From positions 930,001 through 994,000 of the forward strand of contig NZ_JAVDUJ010000001.1 in assembly GCF_031456295.1 (NCBI RefSeq): 64,000 nt of DNA. The letters run 5' to 3'. The notes under the pieces are model-generated. The model made no database searches, was not told the DNA's origin, and worked only from the letters and a program-made list of their open reading frames with translations. The position numbers were made by a program, and so were the translations under genes. Source of the DNA: Arcanobacterium_A hippocoleae. GTDB taxonomy: Bacteria > Actinomycetota > Actinomycetes > Actinomycetales > Actinomycetaceae. This document shows, piece after piece, positions 54,372 through 63,301 of this stretch (within the stretch, counting starts at the first letter, position 1; each line of letters begins with the position of its first letter).

Positions 54372-55720
54372 TAACGATCAACCCCTCCCATAACTGGATC
54401 GATCATCGCCAAAGCAATGATCATATCCGCGAGCATTCCGCCTTCAGCCATCATGCTCAACGATTGCAGGTTATTAAATCCCGGATCGCGGAAATGAGCA
54501 CGGTATGGGCGAGTGCCGCCGTCACTGACCAAATGCACACCGAACACTCCCTTCGGGTGTTCAATCATTTGGAACACCTGCCCAGCCGGTACCCGGAAAC
54601 CTTCGGTCACCAGTTTGAAATGGTGGATCAAAGACTCCATTGATTCGGTCATGATCTCTTGTACATGCTCTAAAGCCTGCCCTTGCCCATCAGAACTCAG
54701 CGAAAGCTGTGCCGGCCAGGCAATCTTTTTATCCGCTACCATCACTGGTTCCCCAACGGTGCGCTCAAGCTCGTCAAGTACTTGATAGCAGATTCGCAAT
54801 GACTGATAGCATTCTTCAAAACGCACCTGCACACGATTGTATGCATCGGCTTTATCTGCCACTGGCACATCAAATTCATACTTCTCATAGCCGCAATACG
54901 GCTGCGTTTTACGTAAATCCCACGGCACACCAGCGGCACGTACTGACGGCCCCGTCATGGAAAGTGCCATCATCGCAGATAGCGGGGAGACGGCGACATC
55001 CACGTGGCGCAGCTTGAAGATCGGATTTTGCATCGTCAAATCCTGCATATCTTCGAGTGTGCGCTTGATCTTCGGCAGTAGCTCACGGATATATGCCACA
55101 CCGTTTTCCGGCAAATCTTCAAGTACACCGCCGGGCCGAATAAATTCATGATTCATTCGTAAACCAGTGATATCCTCATAAATTCGCAGGCAGTCTTCAC
55201 GCCCGCGGAATGCTAAAGTCAGCATTGTGGTTGCGCCAAGCTCATTACCGCCTGAACCAATCGCCACAAGATGCGAGTTGATTCGCCCAATTTCCATCAG
55301 CAGCACCCGGATCGCGCTTGCACGCGCAGGAATTTGCGCAGTGATCCCGAGCAATTTCTCCACGGCGAGACAATATGCAACTTCCTGGAAAATCGGCGCA
55401 ACGTAATCCATTCGGGTGCAGAAAGCAACACCTTGCGTCCAGGTCCGGTATTCCATATTTTTTTCGATACCGGTATGCAAGAAACCAGTAGCTGCCCGGA
55501 CTTCTTTTACATTTTCGCCGTCAAGCTCAACTTGGCAACGCAAGACACCGTGAGTCGCTGGGTGCACTGGCCCCAGATTTACCACGATATGATCTTCACC
55601 GAGTTCTTCAGCTTCCTTCGCAAGGGTCGCCCAATCACCGCCGGCAGCAGAAAATTCCGGATACGAATTCGTTTCAGTTTCGACGAAAGCTTTCGTCGCA
55701 TGAGGCATTGTCTGTGCCAT
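54371..55720 (-). CDS. nuoD: NADH-quinone oxidoreductase subunit D
   Basis: The protein has 449 residues, the 49-kDa-type subunit that lines the quinone-binding cavity. Signatures: 'VNLGPVHPATHGVLR' with the quinone-contacting His, 'NMEYRTWTQGVAFCTRMDY', 'GRINSHLVAIG', 'SDGGTRPYRAHFRDPGF'. Its last residues 'MDPVMGGVDR'-like end ('MIDPVMGGVDR') is the conserved family C-terminus. It is evolutionarily related to the large subunit of NiFe hydrogenases but lacks the nickel cysteines. Confidence 0.97.
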   Translation of the reverse strand: MAQTMPHATKAFVETETNSYPEFSAAGGDWATLAKEAEELGEDHIVVNLGPVHPATHGVLRCQVELDGENVKEVRAATGFLHTGIEKNMEYRTWTQGVAFCTRMDYVAPIFQEVAYCLAVEKLLGITAQIPARASAIRVLLMEIGRINSHLVAIGSGGNELGATTMLTLAFRGREDCLRIYEDITGLRMNHEFIRPGGVLEDLPENGVAYIRELLPKIKRTLEDMQDLTMQNPIFKLRHVDVAVSPLSAMMALSMTGPSVRAAGVPWDLRKTQPYCGYEKYEFDVPVADKADAYNRVQVRFEECYQSLRICYQVLDELERTVGEPVMVADKKIAWPAQLSLSSDGQGQALEHVQEIMTESMESLIHHFKLVTEGFRVPAGQVFQMIEHPKGVFGVHLVSDGGTRPYRAHFRDPGFNNLQSLSMMAEGGMLADMIIALAMIDPVMGGVDR

Positions 55721-56433
55721 TAGTTGTACTCCCTCCGCGTATCTGGTGGCGGAATCACTGCACCCTTGTATTCAACTGGAATCCCGCCCAACGGATAATC
55801 TTTCCGTTGCGGATGCCCAACCCAATCATCAGGCATTGCCGAACGCGCCAGACCAGGATGCCCGTCAAAAATAATACCCATCAGATCGAAAGCTTCGCGC
55901 TCTGGCCAGTCATCGCCCGGATATACCGAAGTCAATGAGGGCATCTGCGGATCGGCTTCCGGAATTGCTACTTCCAATGCGATCATCCGATTGTGTGTAA
56001 TTGAGAAAAATGGAATATACGCATGTAGTTCTCGTCCACGATCTTGCGGATAATGCACTGCAGATACGCCCAGACACATTTCAAAACGCAAATCACGATC
56101 GTCACGTAGATAACGCGCAACATCCAGCACACGTTCGCGTTTCACAAAAATTACAAGCTGACCGTGATCAGTAGTGACTTTTTCGATCACGTCTGCTTCT
56201 GTGTAACCATCCTTCGCTGCAAGCTCAAGGATAATATCGACGGCTGTATCAAACCATCCGCCAAAGGGACGTACCGCCGGCTGCGAGATCGCCACTACTT
56301 CGCGTTGCTCAGAAAAACCAGTGGTATCAGCAAGATGTTTGACACCCCATAAACCTTTCCGGGTGCCCAGATACTCGCCAGCCAGATAATCTTTGGACTG
56401 CGGCATCAGCGCATCATCATGATTTTCACTCAT
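55720..56433 (-). CDS. nuoC: NADH-quinone oxidoreductase subunit C
   Basis: The protein has 237 residues, the 30-kDa-type subunit. The conserved block near the C-terminus is 'SVYPGDDWPEREAFDLMGIIFDGHP' (cited in part), followed by 'DWVGHPQRKDYPLGG'. The N-terminal ~60 residues are specific to the actinobacterial branch. It supports the quinone-site module with NuoD and NuoB. The start overlaps the nuoB stop by 4 bases. Confidence 0.96.
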   Translation of the reverse strand: MSENHDDALMPQSKDYLAGEYLGTRKGLWGVKHLADTTGFSEQREVVAISQPAVRPFGGWFDTAVDIILELAAKDGYTEADVIEKVTTDHGQLVIFVKRERVLDVARYLRDDRDLRFEMCLGVSAVHYPQDRGRELHAYIPFFSITHNRMIALEVAIPEADPQMPSLTSVYPGDDWPEREAFDLMGIIFDGHPGLARSAMPDDWVGHPQRKDYPLGGIPVEYKGAVIPPPDTRREYN

Positions 56434-56987
56434 GCGAGGAGTCCTTTCTGTAATTCGATTGGCTCAGCCTTGAGCGCAGCAGCTTCTGCAGCCTTGCACA
56501 TATCAATTCGGTCTTGCCCCAGCGGAGCTTTCTCGATCAATTGATTACGTAATTCAAATACCGCATTGATCAACATTTCCGGACGCGGCGGGCACCCCGG
56601 CAAGTAAATATCTACTGGCACGATATGATCGATCCCCTGCACCAGCGCATAGTTGTTGAACATTCCACCCGATGATGCACACGCACCCATCGAAATGACC
56701 CACTTCGGCCCCACCATCTGATCGTAAATATTGCGCACTACCGGAGCCATTTTTTGGCTGACGCGCCCAGATACGATCATCAAATCGGAGTGACGCGGAG
56801 ACGCCCGAAACACTTCCATTCCAATGCGTGATGCATCAAAGCGGACGGCACCAAAAGCCATCATCTCGATTGCACAGCATGCCAGACCCATCGTGACTGG
56901 CCAAGGTGAACGTGCGCGAGCCCAGCCGAGCACGGCTTCCATCGTGGTCAGACCGATACCTTGCGGAATTTTCTCTTCAAGACCCAT
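56430..56987 (-). CDS. nuoB: NADH-quinone oxidoreductase subunit B
   Basis: The protein has 185 residues. Terminal 4Fe-4S cluster N2 is bound by the tandem cysteines in 'MGLACCAIEMMAFG', then 'GACASSGGMF' and 'PGCPPRPE'. N2 hands electrons to menaquinone. The gene starts five bases after nuoA. Confidence 0.97.
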   Translation of the reverse strand: MGLEEKIPQGIGLTTMEAVLGWARARSPWPVTMGLACCAIEMMAFGAVRFDASRIGMEVFRASPRHSDLMIVSGRVSQKMAPVVRNIYDQMVGPKWVISMGACASSGGMFNNYALVQGIDHIVPVDIYLPGCPPRPEMLINAVFELRNQLIEKAPLGQDRIDMCKAAEAAALKAEPIELQKGLLA

Positions 56988-56992
56988 TGTGT

Positions 56993-57355
56993 TTATTCAC
57001 TCCAATCCAAGCCTCCACGACGCCATTCATAAATAAATGGAACCGTGATCAGCGCTACGAATGTAGCCATTGCCAGTAAGCCGAAGAGCCCGAGCTGATC
57101 ATGCGCAACCGCCCACGGATATAAGAAGACGACTTCAATATCGAAAACGATGAAGGTCATCGCAGTGAGAAAATATTTCACCGGAAAACGCCGTGAGCTT
57201 CCACCATTCGGAGTAGCTTCCACGCCGCACTCATAGTTCATTACTTTCACGCGATTATATTTTTTCGGTCCAAAAATCGCAGAAGCAACCAGGCCTCCAA
57301 GAGCGATCACGGCTGCTGCTGCAATCATGATCAGGAGTGGCACATACGGGTTCAT
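56993..57355 (-). CDS. nuoA: NADH-quinone oxidoreductase subunit A
   Basis: The protein has 120 residues and three membrane segments. Family marks: 'YECGVEATPNGG' in the cytoplasmic loop and 'FDIEVVFLYPWAV' in the second helix. The ATG follows GGAGG. It is the first gene of the fourteen-gene row, with the probable promoter in the 185 bases upstream. Confidence 0.97.
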   Translation of the reverse strand: MNPYVPLLIMIAAAAVIALGGLVASAIFGPKKYNRVKVMNYECGVEATPNGGSSRRFPVKYFLTAMTFIVFDIEVVFLYPWAVAHDQLGLFGLLAMATFVALITVPFIYEWRRGGLDWSE

Positions 57356-57412
57356 CTGGCCTCCATCTTTTTTGCATCATTCCAACGCCACATCGGGCAC
57401 AATTCGTCTCTA

Positions 57413-57442
57413 ATCATATAAGCTTTGAAAATTAAATGTCTT
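57413..57442 (-). promoter_or_regulatory. Candidate promoter of the nuo operon
   Basis: On the minus strand AAGACA (57442-57437), an 18-base spacer and TATGAT (57418-57413) precede nuoA by about 60 bases. The -10 is good, the -35 only partial. This is the sole spacer of size upstream of the row. Confidence 0.4.
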
Positions 57443-57540
57443 ATACGCAAGACTTCTCTCACGCATTTCGCGCTCTGCGCTTTCAAATACAGCTTTGCAT
57501 TTTGCGCAGACATTTTTGCGTGCTTCAGCTCTCTCTGCAT

Positions 57541-58824
57541 CTATGCTTTTGGCACCACCTTCGTCAATGCCGTAAGCAATTTATCCATCCAATCGCCGTC
57601 ACGGTGATCATAAGTATCTGAAAGCAGTTTCATCACTAATTTCATCAGTGTCGGGCGTGGAAGCCCGTACTTTACACAAAGATGCATAATTTCAGGACGT
57701 TCAATGAGGGACGCAAAAATGCGTCCTAAGGTGTAATAGCCGCCGAGTTCCGCGCGCAGCACTTGTGGATATTGCTGCATCACCCGTTCACTCTGCGCGG
57801 TCGTGAGTCGATTCATTGCCTGCAAGATAAAATCGGCAACGATCCTGCCAGAGGCAAGTGCGTATGCGATGCCTTCACCATTGAACGGCGAAACCATCCC
57901 GCCTGCATCGCCCACCAGCGCCAGCCCGTCTTGATAATGTGGTTTGCGGTTAAATGCCATTGGCAGTGCAGCTGAGCGCAATGGTCCGCGCTGCGTATCT
58001 GCGTTCAGTCCCCATTCTTCTGGCACATTTTCGATCCAAGTTTTGAAGACGGCACGATAATCAATACCGCTCGGTTTCGCTGTTGCAGAAAGTGATCCCA
58101 GCCCAACGTTTACTAAGCCGTCGCCTACTGCAAATAGCCACCCGTAGCCAGGCAGCAGTTGAGATTTTCCTGGCTCTCCTGACCAGAGTTCAAGATGAGA
58201 TTCCATCATATCGGTACTCGCGAGCGGCGATTCGAAGTATGTCCGGATCGCTACCCCCATTGGCCGGCGCGGATTTTTTTCTCTGCCCACGGAAGTAGCA
58301 AGGCGAGCTGATACACCGCCAGCATCAATCACGTAGCGTGCCCGCACAGTAAATTCCGCACCTTTTGCGCCTTCCGCAGTTCGTCGAGCTTTCACTCCAA
58401 TTACTCGCCCGGTACGCTCATCTTGCAAAGCTCCGGTAACGGTAACCCCTTCAAATAACTGGGCCGAAGAATCCACCGCATGTTGGATCAAAAGATGATC
58501 AAGTTTGATTCGTGCACATGCTGAACCATAGTTTGGCTGGGAAGCGATATTTGGCCACGGCACTTCAATTTTATGACCGCCGCCATAGGCTCGAACGCCA
58601 TAATTACGCACCCACCCAGCTGATTCAGGAATTGGCACTCCCATCCGAATCAGCTCAGCGACAGCGCGTGGCGTAAGACCATCCCCACAAACCTTATCGC
58701 GTGGAAAAACTGCCTTATCGAGTACTGCTACGTGCACTCCAGAGCGGGCTAAATAGTGGGCTGCTGCGGATCCTCCGGGGCCTGCGCCCACAATTACCAC
58801 ATCCGCTTCGCGCACAATATCCAT
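57541..58824 (-). CDS. menJ: Geranylgeranyl-reductase-family flavoprotein (MenJ-like menaquinone tail reductase)
   Basis: The protein has 427 residues. FAD binding is shown by 'VVIVGAGPGGSAAAHYLA' (about 9-26), 'FPRDKVCGDGLTPRAV' and 'LVGDAGGMVSPFNGEGIAYAL', the three landmarks of the geranylgeranyl-reductase family. Mycobacterial MenJ (Rv0561c) of this family saturates one isoprene unit of menaquinone; placement between menG and the nuo operon supports the same role. Membrane-associated by substrate, no membrane segment visible. The archaeal lipid-type activity is unlikely in this context. Start ATG 58824 with GGGAG upstream. Confidence 0.85.
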   Translation of the reverse strand: MDIVREADVVIVGAGPGGSAAAHYLARSGVHVAVLDKAVFPRDKVCGDGLTPRAVAELIRMGVPIPESAGWVRNYGVRAYGGGHKIEVPWPNIASQPNYGSACARIKLDHLLIQHAVDSSAQLFEGVTVTGALQDERTGRVIGVKARRTAEGAKGAEFTVRARYVIDAGGVSARLATSVGREKNPRRPMGVAIRTYFESPLASTDMMESHLELWSGEPGKSQLLPGYGWLFAVGDGLVNVGLGSLSATAKPSGIDYRAVFKTWIENVPEEWGLNADTQRGPLRSAALPMAFNRKPHYQDGLALVGDAGGMVSPFNGEGIAYALASGRIVADFILQAMNRLTTAQSERVMQQYPQVLRAELGGYYTLGRIFASLIERPEIMHLCVKYGLPRPTLMKLVMKLLSDTYDHRDGDWMDKLLTALTKVVPKA

Positions 58825-59171
58825 GCGTATATCGCTCCCAAAACTTTGTGTGCCGCCTGCCAGAAATAATCATCTGCCACTTGCCATGATTGCAAGCCAC
58901 AATCCGGCACAACACCAGAAAAACCAACCGACCTGCTACTCAATCAAGCATCAGTGTGCGAAAAAAATTATTTCCAACAAAATTTGTTGCACATAATTTC
59001 ACATACGTATCCGGTCAAATTCTACGCGAGAAAAATCTCGAAGCCCACCTCAAACCTGGACTTTACGCAACAAAAAGTGCGCATAAAATCTGGGTCACAC
59101 TATTCTGCGCAGCTGCTACACCTGAATTATCTGCACACTCTTCTCACGCACCAAAACAGCAGTTTGCTGAT
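58825..59171. other. 347-bp intergenic region between menJ and menG
   Basis: I see no gene here. A plus-strand open frame across it has no family resemblance and runs antisense into menG. No strong hairpin or repeat was found; it should hold the menJ promoter and the end of the menG transcript. Confidence 0.4.
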
Positions 59172-59867
59172 TTAGTTTGGCTTCCGTGCCCGATGAATCG
59201 CGACAATCCCACCCGTCAGATTTTTATATTCAACGTTTTCCCAACCAGCTTCCCGCAGCCATTGGCTGAATTTACATTGATCGGGCCAATCAAGGATCGA
59301 CTCCATCAGATAATCGTAGGCAGGCGCATCAGAAGAAAGAATTTTCGAAGGAATCGGCATTACCCGGTGTAAAAAGAACTTATACAACGCAAAAAAATAC
59401 TGATTCACCGGACGTGAAAATTCACAAACTACAAGTTTTCCACCGGGTTTTGTCACGCGCAGCATTTCGGAAAGCGCCTTGCGCGGATCGCTCACATTCC
59501 GGATCCCGTATGAAATCGTGGTGGCATCAAATGAATTATCAGCAAAATCAAGATCAGTCGCGTCCCCCGTCACAAATTTTAGTTGCGGATGACGGCGCCG
59601 TCCTTCCTCGATCATACCCGCAGAAAAATCGCAGCCGATCACATCAGCTCCAGCTGCCGCATACTGCGCAGTAGAGCTTCCGGTGCCAGCAGCAATATCA
59701 AGAATTTTCATTCCCGGCTCGATTTCCAGGGCAGCCGTAGTCACTTTTCGCCAGGGAAAGACCAGCCCTCCAGTCAGCACGACGTTCATCAAATCGTATT
59801 TACGTGCTACTTCATTAAACATTCGCGATACGTCTTTGGGATTTTTCTCTAAATCAGCTCTACTCAT
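59172..59867 (-). CDS. menG: Demethylmenaquinone methyltransferase
   Basis: The protein has 231 residues, class I SAM-dependent methyltransferase of the UbiE/MenG family. 'SRMFNEVARKYDLMNVVLTGG' (in part), 'KILDIAAGTGSSTAQYA' (SAM loop), 'DFSAGMIEEGRRRHP', 'FDATTISYGIRNVSDPRKALSEMLRVTKPGG' (in part) and 'GGIVAIHRARK' are all present. It adds the methyl group in the last step of menaquinone synthesis. It is divergent from menF, with only 40 bases between the two starts. Confidence 0.96.
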   Translation of the reverse strand: MSRADLEKNPKDVSRMFNEVARKYDLMNVVLTGGLVFPWRKVTTAALEIEPGMKILDIAAGTGSSTAQYAAAGADVIGCDFSAGMIEEGRRRHPQLKFVTGDATDLDFADNSFDATTISYGIRNVSDPRKALSEMLRVTKPGGKLVVCEFSRPVNQYFFALYKFFLHRVMPIPSKILSSDAPAYDYLMESILDWPDQCKFSQWLREAGWENVEYKNLTGGIVAIHRARKPN

Positions 59868-59907
59868 ACTACGAATTTAATCACCATTCGGACTATTATC
59901 GTTATTT

Positions 59908-61413
59908 GTGATAAAAACTGTGCAGCTAAATGTTCGTTCCATCCCTTTTGATTTATTTCCAACAGCACAAGATTTGTGTGCACAAATCAATCGGCAAAGT
60001 TTCGCCTGGAGGCATGCCGACGATTATCTTTTCGGATTCGGGCAGGCACTAAGATACGATATCGCCGGCTGTGCTCCGCAAAACCATGCCACACATCAGG
60101 TGGCTGCAGATAATCGTTTTGCCTTGGCTGATATCTGGTGGAAAGAATTGAGTGCGCAAAGCAATATTGACGACCGCGCGGGTGTGAGCGGCAGCGGACT
60201 GATTGCTTTTGGCTCATTTTCTTTCACGGCGCAGTCAAGTGCAGGTTCAGCACTCATCGTGCCACGGTTACTACTTGGTCGCCGGAGTGGGAAAACCTGG
60301 CTGACACAGATTTGGCGTGATGGCGAAAATACACCCGAAATTCCAATTTCCGGGGCTGGATTGATTCAGCAGATCGAGCGGATCAAGCACGATGATCCTT
60401 GTCTTCGCACCCCCAATGCACAGCCAGCCGCAAAATTTACCGCGCCCCAAACGCCACGCTTACCGAAATTCAAAACGTCCCAGAAGAAAAAATTTTTGCC
60501 TGCTCCAACACCGCAAAAGATGCAAATCACCCCACTACCATCCGAAAAGATTTGGATGGAACAGGTAGCGAAAGCGAGTTCGCTGATCCAAAAAGGCGAA
60601 TTAAACAAGGTCGTCTTAAGCCGCTCAATTGAACTAAATTTCCCGAATCCGCTTTCGCTCCCTGCATTCATTGACCATTTGCATCGCAAGTACCGTGATA
60701 CATGGGTGTTCGCGATCGACGGTATCGTCGGCGCTTCCCCGGAGATGCTTGCGCAAACAGATTTTTCCAATGATCCTGCAAATCGGATCCATTGCCGTGT
60801 CTTAGCAGGCACAAAACCACTTCGCACGACGCTTGCCCCGCTAACTTCAACCAATTCGCATACAGCTGCGGCGCACACCGAATTTGATCTGGAAACTTCT
60901 GAAAAAGATATTTCTGAACATCGGATTGCAGTAGATTCTGCGGTTTCCGTATTAAGCGAATTTGGGGCACTAGAAATCGGGGCGCCCTATATTTTACGGC
61001 TGCCAAATGTGGAACATTTTGCTACAGATATCTACACTACGCTCGCTCCAGAACATTCGCTTTTCACAGTGATCGCAAAATTACATCCAACAGCCGCGCT
61101 AGGTGGAAGCCCACGCGAAAAAGCGCTTGCCGTAATTGCGCGGCTTGAATCACATGACCGCGAGCGCTACGGCGCTCCCGTCGGCTGGATTTCACAAGGA
61201 GAAAGCGGAAACTGTGGCCAGTGGGCAATCGCTTTGCGCTGCTGTGGCCTCTCACCACACTTACATTCTGCCACTGCCTGGGCAGGAGGCGGGATTATGG
61301 GCGATTCGATTTCCGAGCGCGAACTTGCCGAGACACGCGCAAAGTTTGCGCCGATCTTAAACGCGCTCAGTGCGCAATTTCCGAAATATTCCGACCAATT
61401 ACACAGCTGCTGA
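59908..61413 (+). CDS. menF: Isochorismate synthase
   Basis: The protein has 501 residues from GTG 59908 (no clear ribosome site). The C-terminal ~270 residues form the chorismate-utilising fold: 'KGELNKVVLSRSIEL', 'FAIDGIVGASPEMLAQ', 'RVLAGTKPL', 'SEKDISEHRIAVDS', 'LHPTAALGGSPREKAL', 'WAGGGIMGDSISERELAETRAKF'. It converts chorismate to isochorismate, the entry step to menaquinone. Anthranilate or salicylate synthase are alternatives, but the men neighbours favour MenF. A basic, Lys/Pro-rich stretch (about 170-215) divides the N-terminal part from the catalytic core. Confidence 0.93.
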   Translation: MIKTVQLNVRSIPFDLFPTAQDLCAQINRQSFAWRHADDYLFGFGQALRYDIAGCAPQNHATHQVAADNRFALADIWWKELSAQSNIDDRAGVSGSGLIAFGSFSFTAQSSAGSALIVPRLLLGRRSGKTWLTQIWRDGENTPEIPISGAGLIQQIERIKHDDPCLRTPNAQPAAKFTAPQTPRLPKFKTSQKKKFLPAPTPQKMQITPLPSEKIWMEQVAKASSLIQKGELNKVVLSRSIELNFPNPLSLPAFIDHLHRKYRDTWVFAIDGIVGASPEMLAQTDFSNDPANRIHCRVLAGTKPLRTTLAPLTSTNSHTAAAHTEFDLETSEKDISEHRIAVDSAVSVLSEFGALEIGAPYILRLPNVEHFATDIYTTLAPEHSLFTVIAKLHPTAALGGSPREKALAVIARLESHDRERYGAPVGWISQGESGNCGQWAIALRCCGLSPHLHSATAWAGGGIMGDSISERELAETRAKFAPILNALSAQFPKYSDQLHSC

Positions 61414-61430
61414 TTTTTATTTACATGCAA

Positions 61431-61474
61431 AGGTGGGGGCGGATGAATCGCTGTTGATTCATCCGCCCCCACCT
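61431..61474. terminator. Strong hairpin between menF and the htrA-like gene
   Basis: A 19-bp perfect inverted repeat (AGGTGGGGGCGGATGAATC at 61431-61449, complement at 61456-61474) has a 6-base loop. On the minus strand a T-rich segment follows a few bases on. It ends both convergent transcripts. Confidence 0.9.
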
Positions 61475-61511
61475 GTACTACACACAGATGTGCTTCATCC
61501 CAGCCAAGGGG

Positions 61512-63113
61512 TTAGTCTGGACGAGTTGCAAGTACTACATCCAATTCCTGTAATTCACCGTTACGTGCAATCGTCAGCGTAACGGTTTCCCCTGATTGAT
61601 ACTGACGGATATATCCGGTGAGTGATACTGCCGAAACCACATTCCGTCCGTTTACCGCAACTATTACATCGCCTTCACGTAGTTTCGCATTTGCTGCCGG
61701 GGTACCTGGCTGCACGGTATCTACCTGGGCTCCGAGCCGCTGCTCCCGGCCATATACTGCGACCCCATCGCGAATCGTGACGCCGAGATAAGCATGCTCT
61801 GCTACTCCGTTGCGAATCAATTGCGCGGCAATATTTTTTGCCAAATCAATTGGGATCGCAAAACCTAAACCAATCGAACCACCTGGAGCATGTTCAGTTG
61901 CTCGCACTGTTGCGATTGATGAGGCAATTCCAATCACTCTGCCCGCTGCGTCAAATACTGGCCCGCCAGAGTTTCCCGGGTTAACGGCTGCATCAAGCTG
62001 GATCGCGTTTGTTACTACACGTGCACTATTGGGATCTTTCGCATCTTTATTGATCGTCTGCACGGGGCGATCAAGGGCAGAAACGATCCCTGAAGTCATT
62101 GTGGAGCTCAATCCTAGCGGATTGCCGATCGCCGCAACAGCTTCACCCACCTGTAAATCTTGCGAAGTGCCGAGAGCAGCTACGGTCAAATCTGCAGGCG
62201 GATTCTTGAACGAAATCACGGCAAGATCTGTTGCCGGATCAGTTCCATCAAGTTTGGCTTCAAACAAACGCCCGTCAGCAAGTTTGATCCACACCTCTTT
62301 CGCTCCGCTGATAACGTGATCATTGGTCAGTACGTGACCTTTTTCGTCGATAATCACTCCTGAGCCTGCTGCCGTACCAGCACTTGATTTTGTATCAATT
62401 GCCACGACGGCTGGCCCCACTGCTTTTGCCACCGCTTCCCAATCAGGAGTCTTGCCATTGGCTTGCACCACTGGCGCTACAATTTTTTCTGCCTTTCCCA
62501 GCGCCGCTGGCCGTGTACCGTCATAGCGGAGGGTCATTATTCCCACTGCCATTAATGTACTCAGCAAAGAGACAATGATCAGCCCGCTGATAAATGCAAA
62601 CCAACTCGGATTCCGGCGCTTCCGCCGGGGCTTTTCTAAAACTACAGCAGCGGGATCAAATATCAGCGGCATTGTAGCTTGCTGCGGACTTGCAGGCGCT
62701 GTTTCCTGCCACGGGTGTGCGTGATGTGTTTCTGTTGCTGCCGCAAAGATTGGTGCAGTATTTTGGGAAGCAACATCTGGAGTTACCATCGCAGCTGATT
62801 CTGGAGCTGGCATCTGACCTGCAGGTATTGCCGGCGGATTGGCAACTGGGGGCTGTGCACCAGCTTGCATCCTTAGCTGACCGCTCGCAATCTCAGCTTC
62901 TGCGCCAGGTACCTTATTTTGTTCGGCTTGTTCAGCTTCTGGCTGGAAATCAACTTCTTTTTCTGCGCCTTCTGCAGCTGCTGCACTCGGCTGCCCTGGG
63001 TAGTTCTGTACTGCTGGACGCTGGACTACCACCGGATCTGCTGACTCCACTTGGTGATTTGCTTCGGGCGCAGCCGTCATCCCATCATTTTCAAAATTTT
63101 CTTCCGAACTCAT
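61512..63113 (-). CDS. HtrA/DegP-type membrane-anchored serine protease with PDZ domain
   Basis: The protein has 533 residues. A long acidic, Pro/Ala-rich cytoplasmic head (about 1-175) precedes a membrane segment (about 180-200). The trypsin-like domain follows with the triad visible: His in 'LTNDHVISG' (about 263), Asp in 'PATDLAVISF' (about 294), Ser in 'NPGNSGGPVF' (about 380). The PDZ domain spans about 435-525 ('LREGDVIVAVNGRNV'). Proteases of this layout handle misfolded exported proteins or process secreted ones. It lies between the menF and menD genes without a visible functional link. Confidence 0.93.
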   Translation of the reverse strand: MSSEENFENDGMTAAPEANHQVESADPVVVQRPAVQNYPGQPSAAAAEGAEKEVDFQPEAEQAEQNKVPGAEAEIASGQLRMQAGAQPPVANPPAIPAGQMPAPESAAMVTPDVASQNTAPIFAAATETHHAHPWQETAPASPQQATMPLIFDPAAVVLEKPRRKRRNPSWFAFISGLIIVSLLSTLMAVGIMTLRYDGTRPAALGKAEKIVAPVVQANGKTPDWEAVAKAVGPAVVAIDTKSSAGTAAGSGVIIDEKGHVLTNDHVISGAKEVWIKLADGRLFEAKLDGTDPATDLAVISFKNPPADLTVAALGTSQDLQVGEAVAAIGNPLGLSSTMTSGIVSALDRPVQTINKDAKDPNSARVVTNAIQLDAAVNPGNSGGPVFDAAGRVIGIASSIATVRATEHAPGGSIGLGFAIPIDLAKNIAAQLIRNGVAEHAYLGVTIRDGVAVYGREQRLGAQVDTVQPGTPAANAKLREGDVIVAVNGRNVVSAVSLTGYIRQYQSGETVTLTIARNGELQELDVVLATRPD

Positions 63114-63301
63114 ATTCTCTCACCTTCTGTATTTAACTATTACTAATGATCAAAACATCCTTGCCGAATCTTTTATCGGAGAATGAAAATCTTCCATTGC
63201 TCAATAAAACATGTTTCACTCCAAAGAACATTCAGCTTTTCTGAAAATTTGCTGAAAAACAGGCTGAATCGTATGCCCTCAGCAAAATGTACAAACCTGA
63301 A

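Noticed and set aside
57356..57540. A 62-residue minus-strand open frame just upstream of nuoA
   Set aside because: Lys/Arg/Met-rich with no family likeness, and it covers the best promoter candidate for the nuo operon.
58890..59372. A plus-strand open frame of 160 residues between menJ and menG
   Set aside because: It runs 200 bases antisense into menG, lacks a ribosome site and shows no recognisable motif.
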